Counted from the first letter of the stretch, positions 1-8,512 are shown. The stretch: 64,000 bases of DNA from an uncultured Oscillospiraceae bacterium (GCA_947626845.1 CANQTW010000005.1:48269-112268); one strand, 5' to 3'. The notes: a model not told the origin generated them from the sequence alone. Numbers and translations: made by a program.

Positions 1-1714
1 CCAGACGGAAAATTTTGGCGGGCCCCATGCCCCAGCGGACGAAGTAGTAGAGGAAGAAATCGTGAAGCTCATAGGGCCCCACCAGGTCCTCGGTTTTCTG
101 GGAAATCTCCCCGTTCTCCGCCGGCAGAAGCTCCGGGGATACGGGGGTGGCCAGGATGTCGTTGAGGACGGAGGCCAGCTCGCTGTCCCCGCAGGTGTCG
201 GCGTACCAGCCCACCACGTACCTGACCAGGGTCTTGGGCACGCCGGCGTTGACGCCGTACATGCTCATGTGGTCGCCGTTGTAGGTGGCCCAGCCCAGGG
301 CCAGCTCGCTGAGGTCGCCGGTGCCTACCACCAGGCCGTTTATGCTGTTGGCGATGTCCATGAGGACCTGGGTGCGCTCGCGGGCCTGGGCGTTCTCATA
401 GGTGACGGAGTGGTCGCTCTCGTCGTGCCCGATGTCCGCGAAGTGCCGGCGGACGGAGGCCGTGATGTCCACCACCCGCAGCTCCGCCCCCAACCGCTCC
501 GCCAGAAGCGTGGCGTTGGATTTGGTGCGGACCGTGGTGCCGAAGCAGGGCATGGTGACGGCCACAAGGGCGTCGGAAGGCAGGCCCAGCTCCCGCGCGG
601 CCATGGCGGAGACCAGCATGGCCAGGGTGGAATCCAGCCCACCGGACACGCCCACCACTAACTTTTTGGAGCCCGTATGCTCCAGACGCTTTTTCAACCC
701 CTGGGTCTGGATGGCGAAAATCTCCCGGCACCGCTCCTCCCGCTGGCCCTTTTCCGTGGGGACGAAGGGACTGGGGGCCACGGGGCGGGTGAGGACGGTG
801 TCGGTGAGCTCCAGATCAAAGAAGGACCGCCAAAACTCCTCCGCCAGCTTCTTCGGGGTGAAGGTGGTGTTGCGGCGGCGGTCAAAGAGAAGACGCATGA
901 GGTCGATCTCCGATACCGTCAGGCCCGTCCTGAACCGGCTCTCCGCCAGGATCACGCCGTTTTCGGCGATCATATTGTGGCCGGCGAACACCAGGTCCGT
1001 GGAGCTCTCCCCCTCCCCCGTGTCGGCGTAGATATAGGCGCAGTGGAGGCGGGCGGACTGGTTTTTCACCAGCTCCCGCCGGTAGGCGGCCTTGCCCACC
1101 AGCTCATTGGAGGCGGACAGGTTGAGGATCACCACGGCTCCGGCGCGGGCGAGGGCCGTGGAGGGCGGGTCCGGGGCCCACAGGTCCTCGCAAATCTCCA
1201 CGCCCACGGTGAGGTCCGGGAGGGCGTCGCAGGAGAAATAGCCGCCGGTGTCGATACGCGCGTCAAAGCGCTGTCCCCCGATCTTCACGTTGCCGTTCCA
1301 GCCCTCGCCGCCGGCGGTAAACCAGCGCTGCTCGTAAAACTCCCCGTAGTTGGGAAGCGCCATTTTCGGGCGCAGTCCCCGCAGCTTCCCCCGGTTCAGA
1401 AGGGCCGCGCAGTTATAGAGCTTGCCGCTCCACTGATCCCGCACGGGGCACCCCAGGGCGATGAGCATGTCCAGCTCCGCCGTCTCCTTCGCGATCCGCG
1501 TAAGGGCTTCGGCAGCGGCATCGATGAGCGTGTCCTGCAAAAAGAGGTCCCCGCAGGTGTATCCGGTGACGCAAAGCTCCGGGAAAACCAGAATCTTCAC
1601 GCCCAGGGCGTCCGCCTCCCGGCAGAGCCGTATAATCTCAGAAGCGTTATATTCACAGTCCGCCACCCTTATTTTCGGCGTGGCCGCCGCGACCTTGATG
1701 AATCCGTCCTTCAT
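1..1714 (-). CDS. nadE: Glutamine-dependent NAD+ synthetase, C-terminus cut by window edge
   Basis: This enzyme makes NAD+ from deamido-NAD+, ATP and glutamine-derived ammonia in the cytosol. The leftward reading frame starts at ATG 1714 and runs off the window after about 571 residues. The N-terminal half is a nitrilase-type glutaminase with the catalytic-cysteine motif VGVEICEDLW. The C-terminal half carries the synthetase P-loop VVGVSGGLDS, followed by the conserved GTGDLSELALGW segment. Family members are about 640 residues, so only the last tenth is missing. The start overlaps the stop of the upstream membrane-protein gene by four bases (ATGA), suggesting coupled translation. Identification rests on motifs and domain order. 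Confidence 0.93.
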   Translation of the reverse strand, partial: MKDGFIKVAAATPKIRVADCEYNASEIIRLCREADALGVKILVFPELCVTGYTCGDLFLQDTLIDAAAEALTRIAKETAELDMLIALGCPVRDQWSGKLYNCAALLNRGKLRGLRPKMALPNYGEFYEQRWFTAGGEGWNGNVKIGGQRFDARIDTGGYFSCDALPDLTVGVEICEDLWAPDPPSTALARAGAVVILNLSASNELVGKAAYRRELVKNQSARLHCAYIYADTGEGESSTDLVFAGHNMIAENGVILAESRFRTGLTVSEIDLMRLLFDRRRNTTFTPKKLAEEFWRSFFDLELTDTVLTRPVAPSPFVPTEKGQREERCREIFAIQTQGLKKRLEHTGSKKLVVGVSGGLDSTLAMLVSAMAARELGLPSDALVAVTMPCFGTTVRTKSNATLLAERLGAELRVVDITASVRRHFADIGHDESDHSVTYENAQARERTQVLMDIANSINGLVVGTGDLSELALGWATYNGDHMSMYGVNAGVPKTLVRYVVGWYADTCGDSELASVLNDILATPVSPELLPAENGEISQKTEDLVGPYELHDFFLYYFVRWGMGPAKIFRL

Positions 1715-2061
1715 TCCGGCACCTCCGTAAATTCAAAGAGCTCCTTGTCAAAATAGTGGATCAGGGCGAGCCTGACGGTGTGGAGGGGGCCTTTCGGCCC
1801 GGCGACGCGGATGACGCCGTCCTCCAGGGCCAGCTCTACGCCCTCCGCGCCGTCCAGCCTGGGCAGAAGCTCCGCCTCTATCTCCGCTAACAGCGCCTGC
1901 GGGTGTTCGGCGTAGTAGTCCCCGCTCTCCGTCGGCGCATAGCCCTCCACAGGCGTGCCCTTGGCGGTGAAGAGCAGGATGGTGGCCAGGACGGAGAGGA
2001 TCAGCACCGCCGCGCACCCGGCGGGCCGGAGCCATTTGACAAACTGCTTACCCGTCTCCAT
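1711..2061 (-). CDS. Small single-pass membrane protein, function unknown
   Basis: A 116-residue protein with one hydrophobic segment near residues 14-32 (AAVLILSVLATILLFTA), followed by an extracytoplasmic or cytoplasmic soluble tail of about 80 residues that is mildly acidic. I do not recognise a family. It lies 8 bases after the LTA-synthase-like gene and overlaps nadE by four bases, so it is very probably in that operon. AGG-containing sequence lies just upstream of ATG 2061. Confidence 0.7.
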   Translation of the reverse strand: METGKQFVKWLRPAGCAAVLILSVLATILLFTAKGTPVEGYAPTESGDYYAEHPQALLAEIEAELLPRLDGAEGVELALEDGVIRVAGPKGPLHTVRLALIHYFDKELFEFTEVPE

Positions 2062-2069
2062 ACGAATCC

Positions 2070-3965
2070 CTACCTGTTGAAATAGTTGAGCTTCATGGTG
2101 TCCCAGCTGGCGTTGAGGCGCTCCATGATCTCCTCGTTGCGGGCGGCGACCTCCGGCGTAGGCACGGCCCCGCCCAGGGCGTACCAGTAGGTCTCCCCGT
2201 CGTACCAGGAGTAGTCGGAGAAGATCACATACCCGCCGTTGGGGGAAAAGGCGTCATTGCCCACATAGCTCCGCCCGTCGGAGGGCAGATTGAAAAGGTT
2301 GACGAGGGTGGGCAGGATGTCATAGGGGCCCAGTACCTTGTCCACCTTCAGGGGGGCGGTGCCCTTGTCGTAGATGAAAAACGGCGTTCGGGTGATCATG
2401 TTCATATCCTGGGCGCCTTTTTTCTCCAGGATGTAGTCGTTGCTCATGGCGTAATAGTCATAATGGTCGGCGTAAAACACCAGCACCGTGTTGTCTAAAA
2501 GCCCCTCCGCCTCCAGCCTCTCCACCAGCGCGCCCACAAACAGATCGGTCTCATGGGCGCCGGCGTACCCGCGGATCACGTTCTCCGGGGTGTCCTCCGG
2601 CAGAAGGGCGGCCACGGTGTCGTACCATTTGGCGGGCACGGGACTGCTCTCATAGGGTCCGTGGGCGGAGTAGGTGATGATGAAGGTGAAAAACGGCTCC
2701 TCCGGAGTCATCTCGTCATAGGCGGCCATCATGTCCGAGTCAAAATCCAGGTACTCCATGCCCATGTCCAGGCCGGAGAAATAGTTGGCATAGCCCAGGT
2801 TCCGGTGGACTTCCTCCCGGTTGTAGGTCTCGCCGGTGGAGCGGTGAAAGACGTTGGCGGTGTACCCCTGCCCCGTCATCAGGTGGGCCAGGGACTCCGG
2901 GTAGGCGTTGCGGCTGTACATGGACGCTTTGCTCCCGGTGAAGGGGGACACAAGGCCGGTGTTGACGATCATCTCCGTGTTGAAGGTGCCGGCGTCGAAG
3001 TACAGGGGCGTGAAGGTGTTGGTGAAGTCCAGGCCGTTCTCGCGCAGGGCATAGAGGTTGGGGGTGATGGCGGGGTCGATGAGCCAGGTGTCGATGGCCT
3101 CCAGCTGGATCATGATCAGGTTCTTGCCCTTGAAGCGTCCGGTCCACTCATTGTCCGGGTCGGGGGTCTTGGAGGCGTACCAGTCGTCCAGACGGCTCAT
3201 GGCGGAGCGGTGCTCGGCGTGGTTGAGCGCGTCGTACACGCCGTAGGTCAGGTTGAAATCCCGAAAGGCGTGCTGGTACATGCCGGTGAGCATCACACAT
3301 TCGGTGGTGTTGGTAAAGTGCTCATAGAGCAGGCTGGACTGCATGATGTCCACGTGGATGGCCAGCCTGTCGGTGAGATTTTTCTGCTTGTTGACGTTTA
3401 TGGCCAGGATTGAGACGGGGATCAGGGCGGCGCAGACAAGCCGCTCCCAACGCCGGCGGCGGAGCCTGGGCGCCAGCGCCACAGCCAGCGCCACGCCCAG
3501 AAGGCCTCCGGCGAAGAGGACCCAGATCATTTTGCGCACCCGCAGATAGGAGGCGTCCATGTACCGGAAGCCGTCCTCGGCGAAAATCAGCACGGAGAAG
3601 GTGAAAAAATTCCCCTTGGCTTTTATAAGCAGGGCGTGGGTCAAAAACAGCACGTTTGCCGACACGCCGATAAGCCCCATGGCGATCCGGGAGGCCAGCT
3701 GGGGCAGGAGCTTCACCAGGGCCGTCAGCATCACGGCCCAGGCCAGGGTGAAGACCCAGGGGATGGGCGACCAGGCGTCGGTGATGGCACAGCCCTGGTG
3801 GGTGAGCCGCAGTCCGGCGTCCAACCCCACCAAGGTGAGGAAAAACACCGCCGCGCTGAGCCAGTCCCGCAGACGGGCATTCTCTTTAAATTCCCGAAAT
3901 TTTCTCCTGTAATAGAGCTTTTTTCCTTCCGTACCGACCCTCTCCTTTATCTTTGCGCGGGGCAT
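2070..3965 (-). CDS. LTA synthase family sulfatase-fold membrane protein
   Basis: A 631-residue LtaS-like protein. The N-terminal third holds about five membrane segments, roughly residues 35-200. The C-terminal two thirds form an extracytoplasmic sulfatase/alkaline-phosphatase fold. The probable nucleophilic threonine lies in YFDAGTFNTEM, and metal-site residues appear in VFYADHYDYY. Such enzymes polymerise glycerol-phosphate from phosphatidylglycerol onto a lipid anchor or transfer related phospho-groups; the exact substrate cannot be read here. The start lies only 5 bases past the glyS stop without a clear ribosome site, so translation may depend on glyS. Confidence 0.88.
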   Translation of the reverse strand: MPRAKIKERVGTEGKKLYYRRKFREFKENARLRDWLSAAVFFLTLVGLDAGLRLTHQGCAITDAWSPIPWVFTLAWAVMLTALVKLLPQLASRIAMGLIGVSANVLFLTHALLIKAKGNFFTFSVLIFAEDGFRYMDASYLRVRKMIWVLFAGGLLGVALAVALAPRLRRRRWERLVCAALIPVSILAINVNKQKNLTDRLAIHVDIMQSSLLYEHFTNTTECVMLTGMYQHAFRDFNLTYGVYDALNHAEHRSAMSRLDDWYASKTPDPDNEWTGRFKGKNLIMIQLEAIDTWLIDPAITPNLYALRENGLDFTNTFTPLYFDAGTFNTEMIVNTGLVSPFTGSKASMYSRNAYPESLAHLMTGQGYTANVFHRSTGETYNREEVHRNLGYANYFSGLDMGMEYLDFDSDMMAAYDEMTPEEPFFTFIITYSAHGPYESSPVPAKWYDTVAALLPEDTPENVIRGYAGAHETDLFVGALVERLEAEGLLDNTVLVFYADHYDYYAMSNDYILEKKGAQDMNMITRTPFFIYDKGTAPLKVDKVLGPYDILPTLVNLFNLPSDGRSYVGNDAFSPNGGYVIFSDYSWYDGETYWYALGGAVPTPEVAARNEEIMERLNASWDTMKLNYFNR

Positions 3966-3970
3966 GGGGT

Positions 3971-5368
3971 TCAGAAGCTCACGCGCTGGGCGATGTAGCC
4001 CTCAAGCTCGCTGATGGGGATGCGCACCTGCTCCATGGTGTCCCGCTCCCGGACGGTGACACAGCCGTCGGTCTCGGAGTCGAAGTCGTAGGTGACGCAG
4101 AAGGGGGTGCCGATCTCGTCCTCCCGGCGGTAGCGCTTGCCGATGGAGCCGGCGTCATCAAAGTCCACCATGAAGCTTTTGGCAAGGTCGTTGCGTATCT
4201 CCATGGCCTTGTCGGAGAGCTTTTTGGAGAGGGGCAGTACCGCGCACTTGAAGGGGGCCAGGAAGGGGTGGAGCCGCAGCACCACGCGCACGTCCTCCTT
4301 GCCCTTGGCGTCCGTCAGGTGCTCCTCGTCGTAGGCCTCGCACAGGAAGGCCAGGGCCACCCGGTCACAGCCCAGGCTGGGCTCGATGACATAGGGGATG
4401 AAATGCTCGTTGGTTTCCTGATCGTAGTAGGTCAGGTCCTTTCCGCTGGCCAACTGGTGGCGGGTAAGGTCGTAGTCCGTCCTGTCGGCGATGCCCCAGA
4501 GCTCGCCCCAGTCGGTGAAGGGGAAGGCGTACTCGATGTCCGTGGTGGCCTTGGAGTAGAAGGCCAGCTCCGCCGGCTCGTGGTCCCGGTAACGCATGTT
4601 CTCTTCCTTCAGGCCCAGGGATTTCAGCCAGTCGATGCAGAACTTTTTCCAGTAGGCGAACCACTCAAGGTCCGTGCCCGGCTTGCAGAAGAACTCGCAC
4701 TCCATCTGCTCAAACTCCCTGGTGCGGAAGGTGAAGTTGCCGGGGGTGATCTCGTTGCGGAAGGCCTTGCCCACCTGGCAGACGCCGAAGGGGAGCTTGC
4801 GGCGGGTGGTGCGCTGGATGTTGGGGAAGTTGACAAAGATGCCCTGGGCCGTCTCCGGACGGAGATAGCAGGTGGAGGAGGAGTCCTCCGTCACGCCGAT
4901 GGCGGTCTTGAACATCAGGTTGAATTTGCGGATGGGGGTGAAGTCGTGCTTGCCGCACACGGGGCAGATCACGTCCTCGTGCTGGGCGATAAACTGATCC
5001 ATCTCGTCAAAGCTCATGGCGTCGGTGTTCACCTCCGGGTGCTCGTCGCCGATGAGCTTATCCGCCCGGTGGCGGGACTTGCAGGAGCGGCAGTCCAGCA
5101 GGGGATCGGAGAAACTGGACACGTGGCCCGTGGTCACCCAGGTCTGGGGGTTCATGATGATGGCGGCGTCCAGCCCCACGTTGTAAGGGGATTCCTGGAC
5201 GAATTTCTTCAGCCAGGCCTTTTTCACGTTGTTCTTGAACTCCACGCCCAGAGGGCCGTAGTCCCAGGAGTTGGCAAGGCCGCCGTAGATCTCGCTGCCG
5301 GCGTAGATGAAGCCGCGGCTCTTGCAGAGGTTGACGATCATATCAAGGGTTTTTTCGGAATTTTTCAT
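3971..5368 (-). CDS. glyS: Glycyl-tRNA synthetase, single-chain type
   Basis: A class II aminoacyl-tRNA synthetase charging tRNA-Gly, of the homodimeric eukaryote/Firmicute type and not the two-subunit GlyQ/GlyS type. I chose ATG 5368 ([10 protein letters not shown]), which follows GGAAGGAT at good spacing; the open frame continues upstream but without a start supported by a ribosome site. This gives 465 residues, normal for the family. Family landmarks include the zinc-type cysteines CRSC and CPVCG, the motif-2 region [10 protein letters not shown] with [10 protein letters not shown], and [10 protein letters not shown] near motif 3. A leader of about 220 nt and two candidate promoters lie upstream. 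Confidence 0.96.
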   Translation of the reverse strand: MKNSEKTLDMIVNLCKSRGFIYAGSEIYGGLANSWDYGPLGVEFKNNVKKAWLKKFVQESPYNVGLDAAIIMNPQTWVTTGHVSSFSDPLLDCRSCKSRHRADKLIGDEHPEVNTDAMSFDEMDQFIAQHEDVICPVCGKHDFTPIRKFNLMFKTAIGVTEDSSSTCYLRPETAQGIFVNFPNIQRTTRRKLPFGVCQVGKAFRNEITPGNFTFRTREFEQMECEFFCKPGTDLEWFAYWKKFCIDWLKSLGLKEENMRYRDHEPAELAFYSKATTDIEYAFPFTDWGELWGIADRTDYDLTRHQLASGKDLTYYDQETNEHFIPYVIEPSLGCDRVALAFLCEAYDEEHLTDAKGKEDVRVVLRLHPFLAPFKCAVLPLSKKLSDKAMEIRNDLAKSFMVDFDDAGSIGKRYRREDEIGTPFCVTYDFDSETDGCVTVRERDTMEQVRIPISELEGYIAQRVSF

Positions 5369-5441
5369 GGTTTCGATCCTTCCCGCGGCTGGCTGCCGCG
5401 TCGTTTTTTTGCCCCGGAGGCGATCCGTGGACGTAAAAAGT

Positions 5442-5470
5442 ATTATATACCATTTTTTCCGCGTTTTCCA
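5442..5470 (-). promoter_or_regulatory. Proximal promoter P2 of glyS
   Basis: A perfect TATAAT (5447-5442) has a weak -35, TGGAAA (5470-5465), at 17 bases on the minus strand. It lies about 75 bases before the glyS start and downstream of P1. Confidence 0.5.
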
Positions 5471-5602
5471 CAGTTTTTTTAAACCGAAATAGCGTTCTGT
5501 ATGACCGCATATTTGGATGGATATACTACTTTTGACCGGCGAAAACAGGCAACACCCCGCCAGACCCCGAAGATTTTCCTCTTCCGGACCCTTGATATAC
5601 GT

Positions 5603-5631
5603 AGTATAGCACATTCATGAAGCTTTGTCAA
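5603..5631 (-). promoter_or_regulatory. Distal promoter P1 of glyS
   Basis: On the minus strand, TTGACA (5631-5626) and TATACT (5608-5603) are separated by exactly 17 bases. It would start a leader of about 220 nt before glyS. Confidence 0.8.
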
Positions 5632-5688
5632 GCATTATTTTTAAATATTTTAAATTATTTTTTAGACCATCCAAGGAGGTAAAAAAAC

Positions 5689-6693
5689 ATGGAGAGGATC
5701 GCGTTTTTTGACGCCAGAGGCTATGACAGGACGTATTTTGACGCCCTGGCCCCCAGGGCGGGGCTGGAGATCAGGTATCTGGAGACGAGGCTGACCCCTG
5801 AAACGGCGGTGTTGGCGAGGGAGTGTGCCGCCGTTTGCGCCTTTGTCAACGACGACCTGGGGGAGGAGACCCTGGCGCGGCTTTCGGAATACGGCGTGCG
5901 GGCCGCGGCCCTGCGGTGCGCGGGGTACAACAATGTGGACCTGAGAGCGGCGGAACGGTACGGCATACGGGTGTTCCGGGTGCCCTCCTACTCCCCGGCC
6001 AGCGTGGCGGAGCACGCCGCGGCGCTGCTGCTGACCCTGACCCGCCAGACCCACCGGGCCTTCACCAGGACGCGGGAGCGGAATTTCAGCCTGGAGGGGC
6101 TGGTGGGGACGAATCTGGAGAATAAGACCGTGGGCGTTGTGGGCACGGGACGGGTGGGAATCCGCTTTGCCGGTATGGTCAGGGGCTTTGGCGCCCACGT
6201 GCTGGCCTGCGATCCGGAGCCGAAATGGGGCGCGGGGCTGGAATACGCGCGGCTGGACGAGCTGATCCGCCGCTCGGACGTGATCTCCCTCCACTGCCCG
6301 CTGACGCCCGCCACCTATCACCTCATCAGCCGCGCCGCCTTCCACGACATGCGCGACGGGGTCATCCTCATCAACACCTCCCGCGGGGCGCTCATCGACT
6401 CCGAGGCCCTTTTGGACAACGTCAAGTCCGGCAAGGTGGGGGCCGCGGGCCTGGACGTGTACGAGGAGGAGGCGGACGTTTTTTACGAGGACGTCAGCTC
6501 CCGCATCATGCGGGACGACACGCTGAATCTGCTCCTGAGCCAGCCGAACGTGCTGGTGACGGGCCATCAGGCCTTTTTGACAAAGGAGGCCCTGCGGGCC
6601 ATCGCGGAGACCACGGTAGGCAACCTGCGGGCGTTTTTCGACGGGGGACCCACGGAGAACGAGCTGCGAGCCAGGGAGGGGCAGACGGTGTGA
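5689..6693 (+). CDS. D-2-hydroxyacid dehydrogenase, D-lactate dehydrogenase type
   Basis: A 334-residue NAD-dependent dehydrogenase, most like fermentative D-lactate dehydrogenase (pyruvate + NADH to D-lactate). The Rossmann motif VGVVGTGRVGIRFA lies near residue 150. The substrate and catalytic region includes CAGYNNVDL with the preceding arginine context, INTSRGALID, the glutamate in LDVYEEEADVFYED, and the catalytic histidine in VTGHQAFLT. Start ATG 5689 has an optimal AAGGAGGT eight bases upstream. It is monocistronic, divergent from glyS and followed by repeats. Other D-2-hydroxyacid substrates remain possible. Confidence 0.9.
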   Translation: MERIAFFDARGYDRTYFDALAPRAGLEIRYLETRLTPETAVLARECAAVCAFVNDDLGEETLARLSEYGVRAAALRCAGYNNVDLRAAERYGIRVFRVPSYSPASVAEHAAALLLTLTRQTHRAFTRTRERNFSLEGLVGTNLENKTVGVVGTGRVGIRFAGMVRGFGAHVLACDPEPKWGAGLEYARLDELIRRSDVISLHCPLTPATYHLISRAAFHDMRDGVILINTSRGALIDSEALLDNVKSGKVGAAGLDVYEEEADVFYEDVSSRIMRDDTLNLLLSQPNVLVTGHQAFLTKEALRAIAETTVGNLRAFFDGGPTENELRAREGQTV

Positions 6694-6932
6694 GGGATGA
6701 CCGCCTATCCCTTGACGGGAATCGACGGCGCCATCAAATTTCCCACGCTCCACCGATTAAAAAGGTTGCGGCTTCGCCGCTTATTTTATGGTCGGGCCGC
6801 CAAGAGAGGCGGTCCCTACGGCGTTGGGGGAAGGTTTTCGGGAATTCGATGGACGGGTGGCCGAGGACGGCCACCCCTACGGGTACGTTGTAGGAAATCA
6901 AGTGCAACATTCGTATGTTCGGAAGGAAGGGA

Positions 6933-6965
6933 TTGGAAGGGGAACCGTCAGGGTTCCCCTTCCAA
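6933..6965. repeat. Perfect hairpin of the GGAAGGGGAACC family
   Basis: Arms TTGGAAGGGGAACC (6933-6946) and GGTTCCCCTTCCAA (6952-6965) flank a 5-base loop, GTCAG. The same core hairpin recurs at 50903-50927. Confidence 0.75.
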
Positions 6966-7014
6966 TTCAATCATCCGCCGCCGCGCGGCGGGCCGATGTG
7001 GTCATCGGCCCCTA

Positions 7015-7121
7015 CTCGTCATCGCACAAGCCGCTTAACCTCGCCCCGGCGTAAACGCCAGGGCTCAGGCGCGGGCATGGCTCCTCCTCTCCCCACCGAA
7101 CTGTCGTTCGGCGGGGGCCCC
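7015..7121. repeat. 107-bp direct repeat, copy 1
   Basis: This copy matches 7185-7291 at all but about five positions, offset by exactly 170 bases. It begins at CTCGTCATCG and ends in GGCGGGGGCCCC. Confidence 0.85.
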
Positions 7122-7184
7122 ATCCCTACGGGATGTTCCCGTGCGGGCGATCCCTGGGGGGAATCCAGATGGGGGTCGCAAGCC

Positions 7185-7291
7185 CTCGTCGTCGCTCAAG
7201 CCGCTTAACCTCGCCCCGGCGTAAGCGCCAGGGCTCAGGCGCGGGCTTGGCTCCTCCTCTCCCCACCGAACTATCGTTCGGCGGGGGCCCC
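7185..7291. repeat. 107-bp direct repeat, copy 2
   Basis: Second copy, same orientation. The 63 bases between the copies are not repeated. Neither copy has a convincing open reading frame. Confidence 0.85.
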
Positions 7292-7322
7292 GCGGCGAGC
7301 GGTCGTTTTTAAAAGGTGGGGT

Positions 7323-7355
7323 CCAGGGGAGGGAAAATCGAAATCCCTCCCCTGG
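7323..7355. repeat. Hairpin with 12-bp arms
   Basis: Arms CCAGGGGAGGGA (7323-7334) and TCCCTCCCCTGG (7344-7355). It is followed by TTGTTTTT, so it may act as a rightward terminator, although no rightward gene is directly upstream. Confidence 0.6.
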
Positions 7356-7373
7356 TTGTTTTTCTCTGCTTTG

Positions 7374-7415
7374 TTACTTTCATCTCTTTTGTCAACACAA
7401 AAGAGATGAAAGTAA
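7374..7415. repeat. Perfect 19-bp inverted repeat with 4-base loop
   Basis: Left arm 7374-7392 (begins TTACTTTCATCTC) pairs perfectly with right arm 7397-7415 around the loop CAAC. It is AT-rich and embedded in GC-rich DNA. It lies just past the 3' end of the leftward immA gene. Confidence 0.85.
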
Positions 7416-7472
7416 ATCCCCCTCCGCCCCATAAGGGCGGATACCTTATAATCCCCCGCCGGGCAGGACCCT

Positions 7473-7988
7473 TTATGCCGACAAAAAGTCCTCCTTGTGG
7501 GGCTGGGGGCGGAGGGTATACCCCCGCGCGATGAGAATATCCGCCTTCAGCGCCGCCAGGTTCACGTCCGTCTCCAGAGCCGCGGCGATGGCCTTCGTGT
7601 CCCATCCGCGTCGGGCGTATTCCAGGAACGGCCCATCCTCCAAAAGGAGCTGGGCAGCAAACAGGTTGGCCTCCCGCTCCAGCCGGTTGGCGTTCACATC
7701 GAAAAGATCGAACTCCCGAAACCCGCCGCGCTCCTCCGCCTGCGCCCGGTGGAGGATGTGATGTCCCAACTCATGGGCCAGGACGATCCGCTCCATGGCC
7801 GGCTCCAGGCCGTCCTTCAGGAAGATGAACGGCACCCGCACCACCACGGTGTAGGCCCCCTTCTGGGCGGCAAAGGGGCGGGATAAAATCTCCACGCCCA
7901 GCTCCCGCGCCAGCCGCCGGGGGTCCCGTTCACCGGTAAAACGCGCCAGCGCGTCGGCGCGCCTGGCGATCTCCACCTTGTCCGTCAT
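7473..7988 (-). CDS. ImmA/IrrE-type metallopeptidase
   Basis: A 171-residue zinc metallopeptidase of the ImmA/IrrE (DUF955) family. The active-site motif HELGHH lies near residues 72-77, with a downstream third-ligand glutamate in NRLEREANLFAAQLL. Family members cleave or inactivate a partner XRE repressor: ImmA with ImmR on ICEBs1, IrrE with DdrO in Deinococcus. I chose ATG 7988 (MTDKVEIARR), which leaves one base after the XRE stop; upstream codons read through the XRE gene in another frame. The pairing with an XRE gene and the divergent Y-family polymerase suggest a damage or stress response. That last point is inference. Confidence 0.9.
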   Translation of the reverse strand: MTDKVEIARRADALARFTGERDPRRLARELGVEILSRPFAAQKGAYTVVVRVPFIFLKDGLEPAMERIVLAHELGHHILHRAQAEERGGFREFDLFDVNANRLEREANLFAAQLLLEDGPFLEYARRGWDTKAIAAALETDVNLAALKADILIARGYTLRPQPHKEDFLSA

Positions 7989-7989
7989 A

Positions 7990-8382
7990 TCACTTACCCG
8001 AATACTTTCTGTTGCGCTCCTTGGCGATCCAGTAGGCCTCCTGGATGGCCCGAAGCATCTCGTCCTTGTCCTCATCCGCCAGCTCCCCGCCGGCAAAGAG
8101 CGCCGTGGCCTCGGAGACAAGCCGCTGGGCCTGGGCGCGGCCCCTGGGGCCGTACTTCTCCCCCGCCTGGGCCACGAAATCCTCGTCCTCCGTCAGGAGA
8201 TAGTTGACATCGCACTGGAAAAGCTCCGCCAGACGCGCGTATATCTCCCGGTTGCGGGGGTATATCCCGTCCTGCTCATAGGAGCCGTAGGCCCTGCGGG
8301 AGATGCCCGCCGCCCTGGCCGCCTGCTCCTGGGATATTTTTTTCTGAGTCCGCAGGACTCTTATTTTTTCGCCAAATTTCAT
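7990..8382 (-). CDS. XRE-family transcriptional regulator, probable ImmA target
   Basis: A 130-residue protein with an N-terminal helix-turn-helix (about residues 7-60; ISQEQAARAAGISRRAYGSY) and an acidic, alanine-rich C-terminal region of about 60 residues that could be the protease-sensitive or dimerisation part. ATG 8382 is chosen because AAAAGGAGG precedes it at normal spacing; longer starts lack a ribosome site. It is cotranscribed with the metallopeptidase. It is transcribed from a consensus promoter that interleaves with the promoter of the polymerase gene, so it is the obvious candidate repressor of both. Confidence 0.9.
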   Translation of the reverse strand: MKFGEKIRVLRTQKKISQEQAARAAGISRRAYGSYEQDGIYPRNREIYARLAELFQCDVNYLLTEDEDFVAQAGEKYGPRGRAQAQRLVSEATALFAGGELADEDKDEMLRAIQEAYWIAKERNRKYSGK

Positions 8383-8433
8383 GCCGCCGCCTCCTTTTGG
8401 GTAATTCTGCTTCTCATTTTTTAATTTTTCCTC

Positions 8434-8462
8434 TTGACAGGAGAAGTCCAATCGCCTATAAT
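8434..8462 (+). promoter_or_regulatory. Consensus promoter of the Y-family polymerase operon
   Basis: TTGACA (8434-8439), a 17-base spacer and TATAAT (8457-8462) form a perfect sigma-A promoter. The predicted start near 8469 leaves a leader of about 130 nt before GTG 8598. A half-site TGGGAAGT (8474-8481) lies just downstream of the start point, where a bound repressor would block transcription. Confidence 0.85.
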
Positions 8463-8473
8463 GGGGTTGTGAT

Positions 8474-8512
8474 TGGGAAGTTCATTTGCCATATTATACA
8501 TCGTACTTCCCA
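8474..8512. promoter_or_regulatory. Candidate operator: inverted TGGGAAGT half-sites
   Basis: TGGGAAGT (8474-8481) and its reverse complement ACTTCCCA (8505-8512) are 31 bases apart start to start, about three helical turns. They are placed to control both divergent promoters. Binding by the XRE protein is inference. Confidence 0.6.

Larger units (their letters stand above)
5369..5688. other. Divergent intergenic region glyS / D-hydroxyacid dehydrogenase
   Basis: These 320 bases hold the two glyS promoters, the glyS leader, and an AT-rich stretch (5631-5675) before the strong AAGGAGG of the rightward gene. The P1 leader can form a small hairpin pairing CCGGAAGA with TCTTCGG near 5570-5590. 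I see no T-box core and no complete known riboswitch. Confidence 0.6.
6694..7472. other. 780-bp gene-free region packed with repeats and palindromes
   Basis: I find no credible gene. It contains several short palindromes ending in CCCTACG (6794-6821, 6855-6883, 6990-7016), a 14-bp-arm hairpin at 6933-6965, a 107-bp direct repeat in two copies, a 12-bp-arm hairpin at 7323-7355 and a 19-bp-arm perfect hairpin at 7374-7415. Short open frames here are low-complexity by-products. Confidence 0.7.

Noticed and set aside
677..1756. Long rightward open frame opposite nadE
   Set aside because: It is a GC-rich shadow of the minus-strand NAD synthetase, which has full motifs. The same applies to long opposite frames over glyS, metY, recD2, prmC, the Y-polymerase and others.
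5560..5600. FMN riboswitch suggested by ATCTTCGGGG in the glyS leader
   Set aside because: Only this short match is present; the remaining conserved RFN blocks and the multi-stem junction are missing, and the downstream gene is unrelated to flavin.
7015..7291. CRISPR array
   Set aside because: Only two 107-bp units with one spacer, no short regular repeats and no cas genes.
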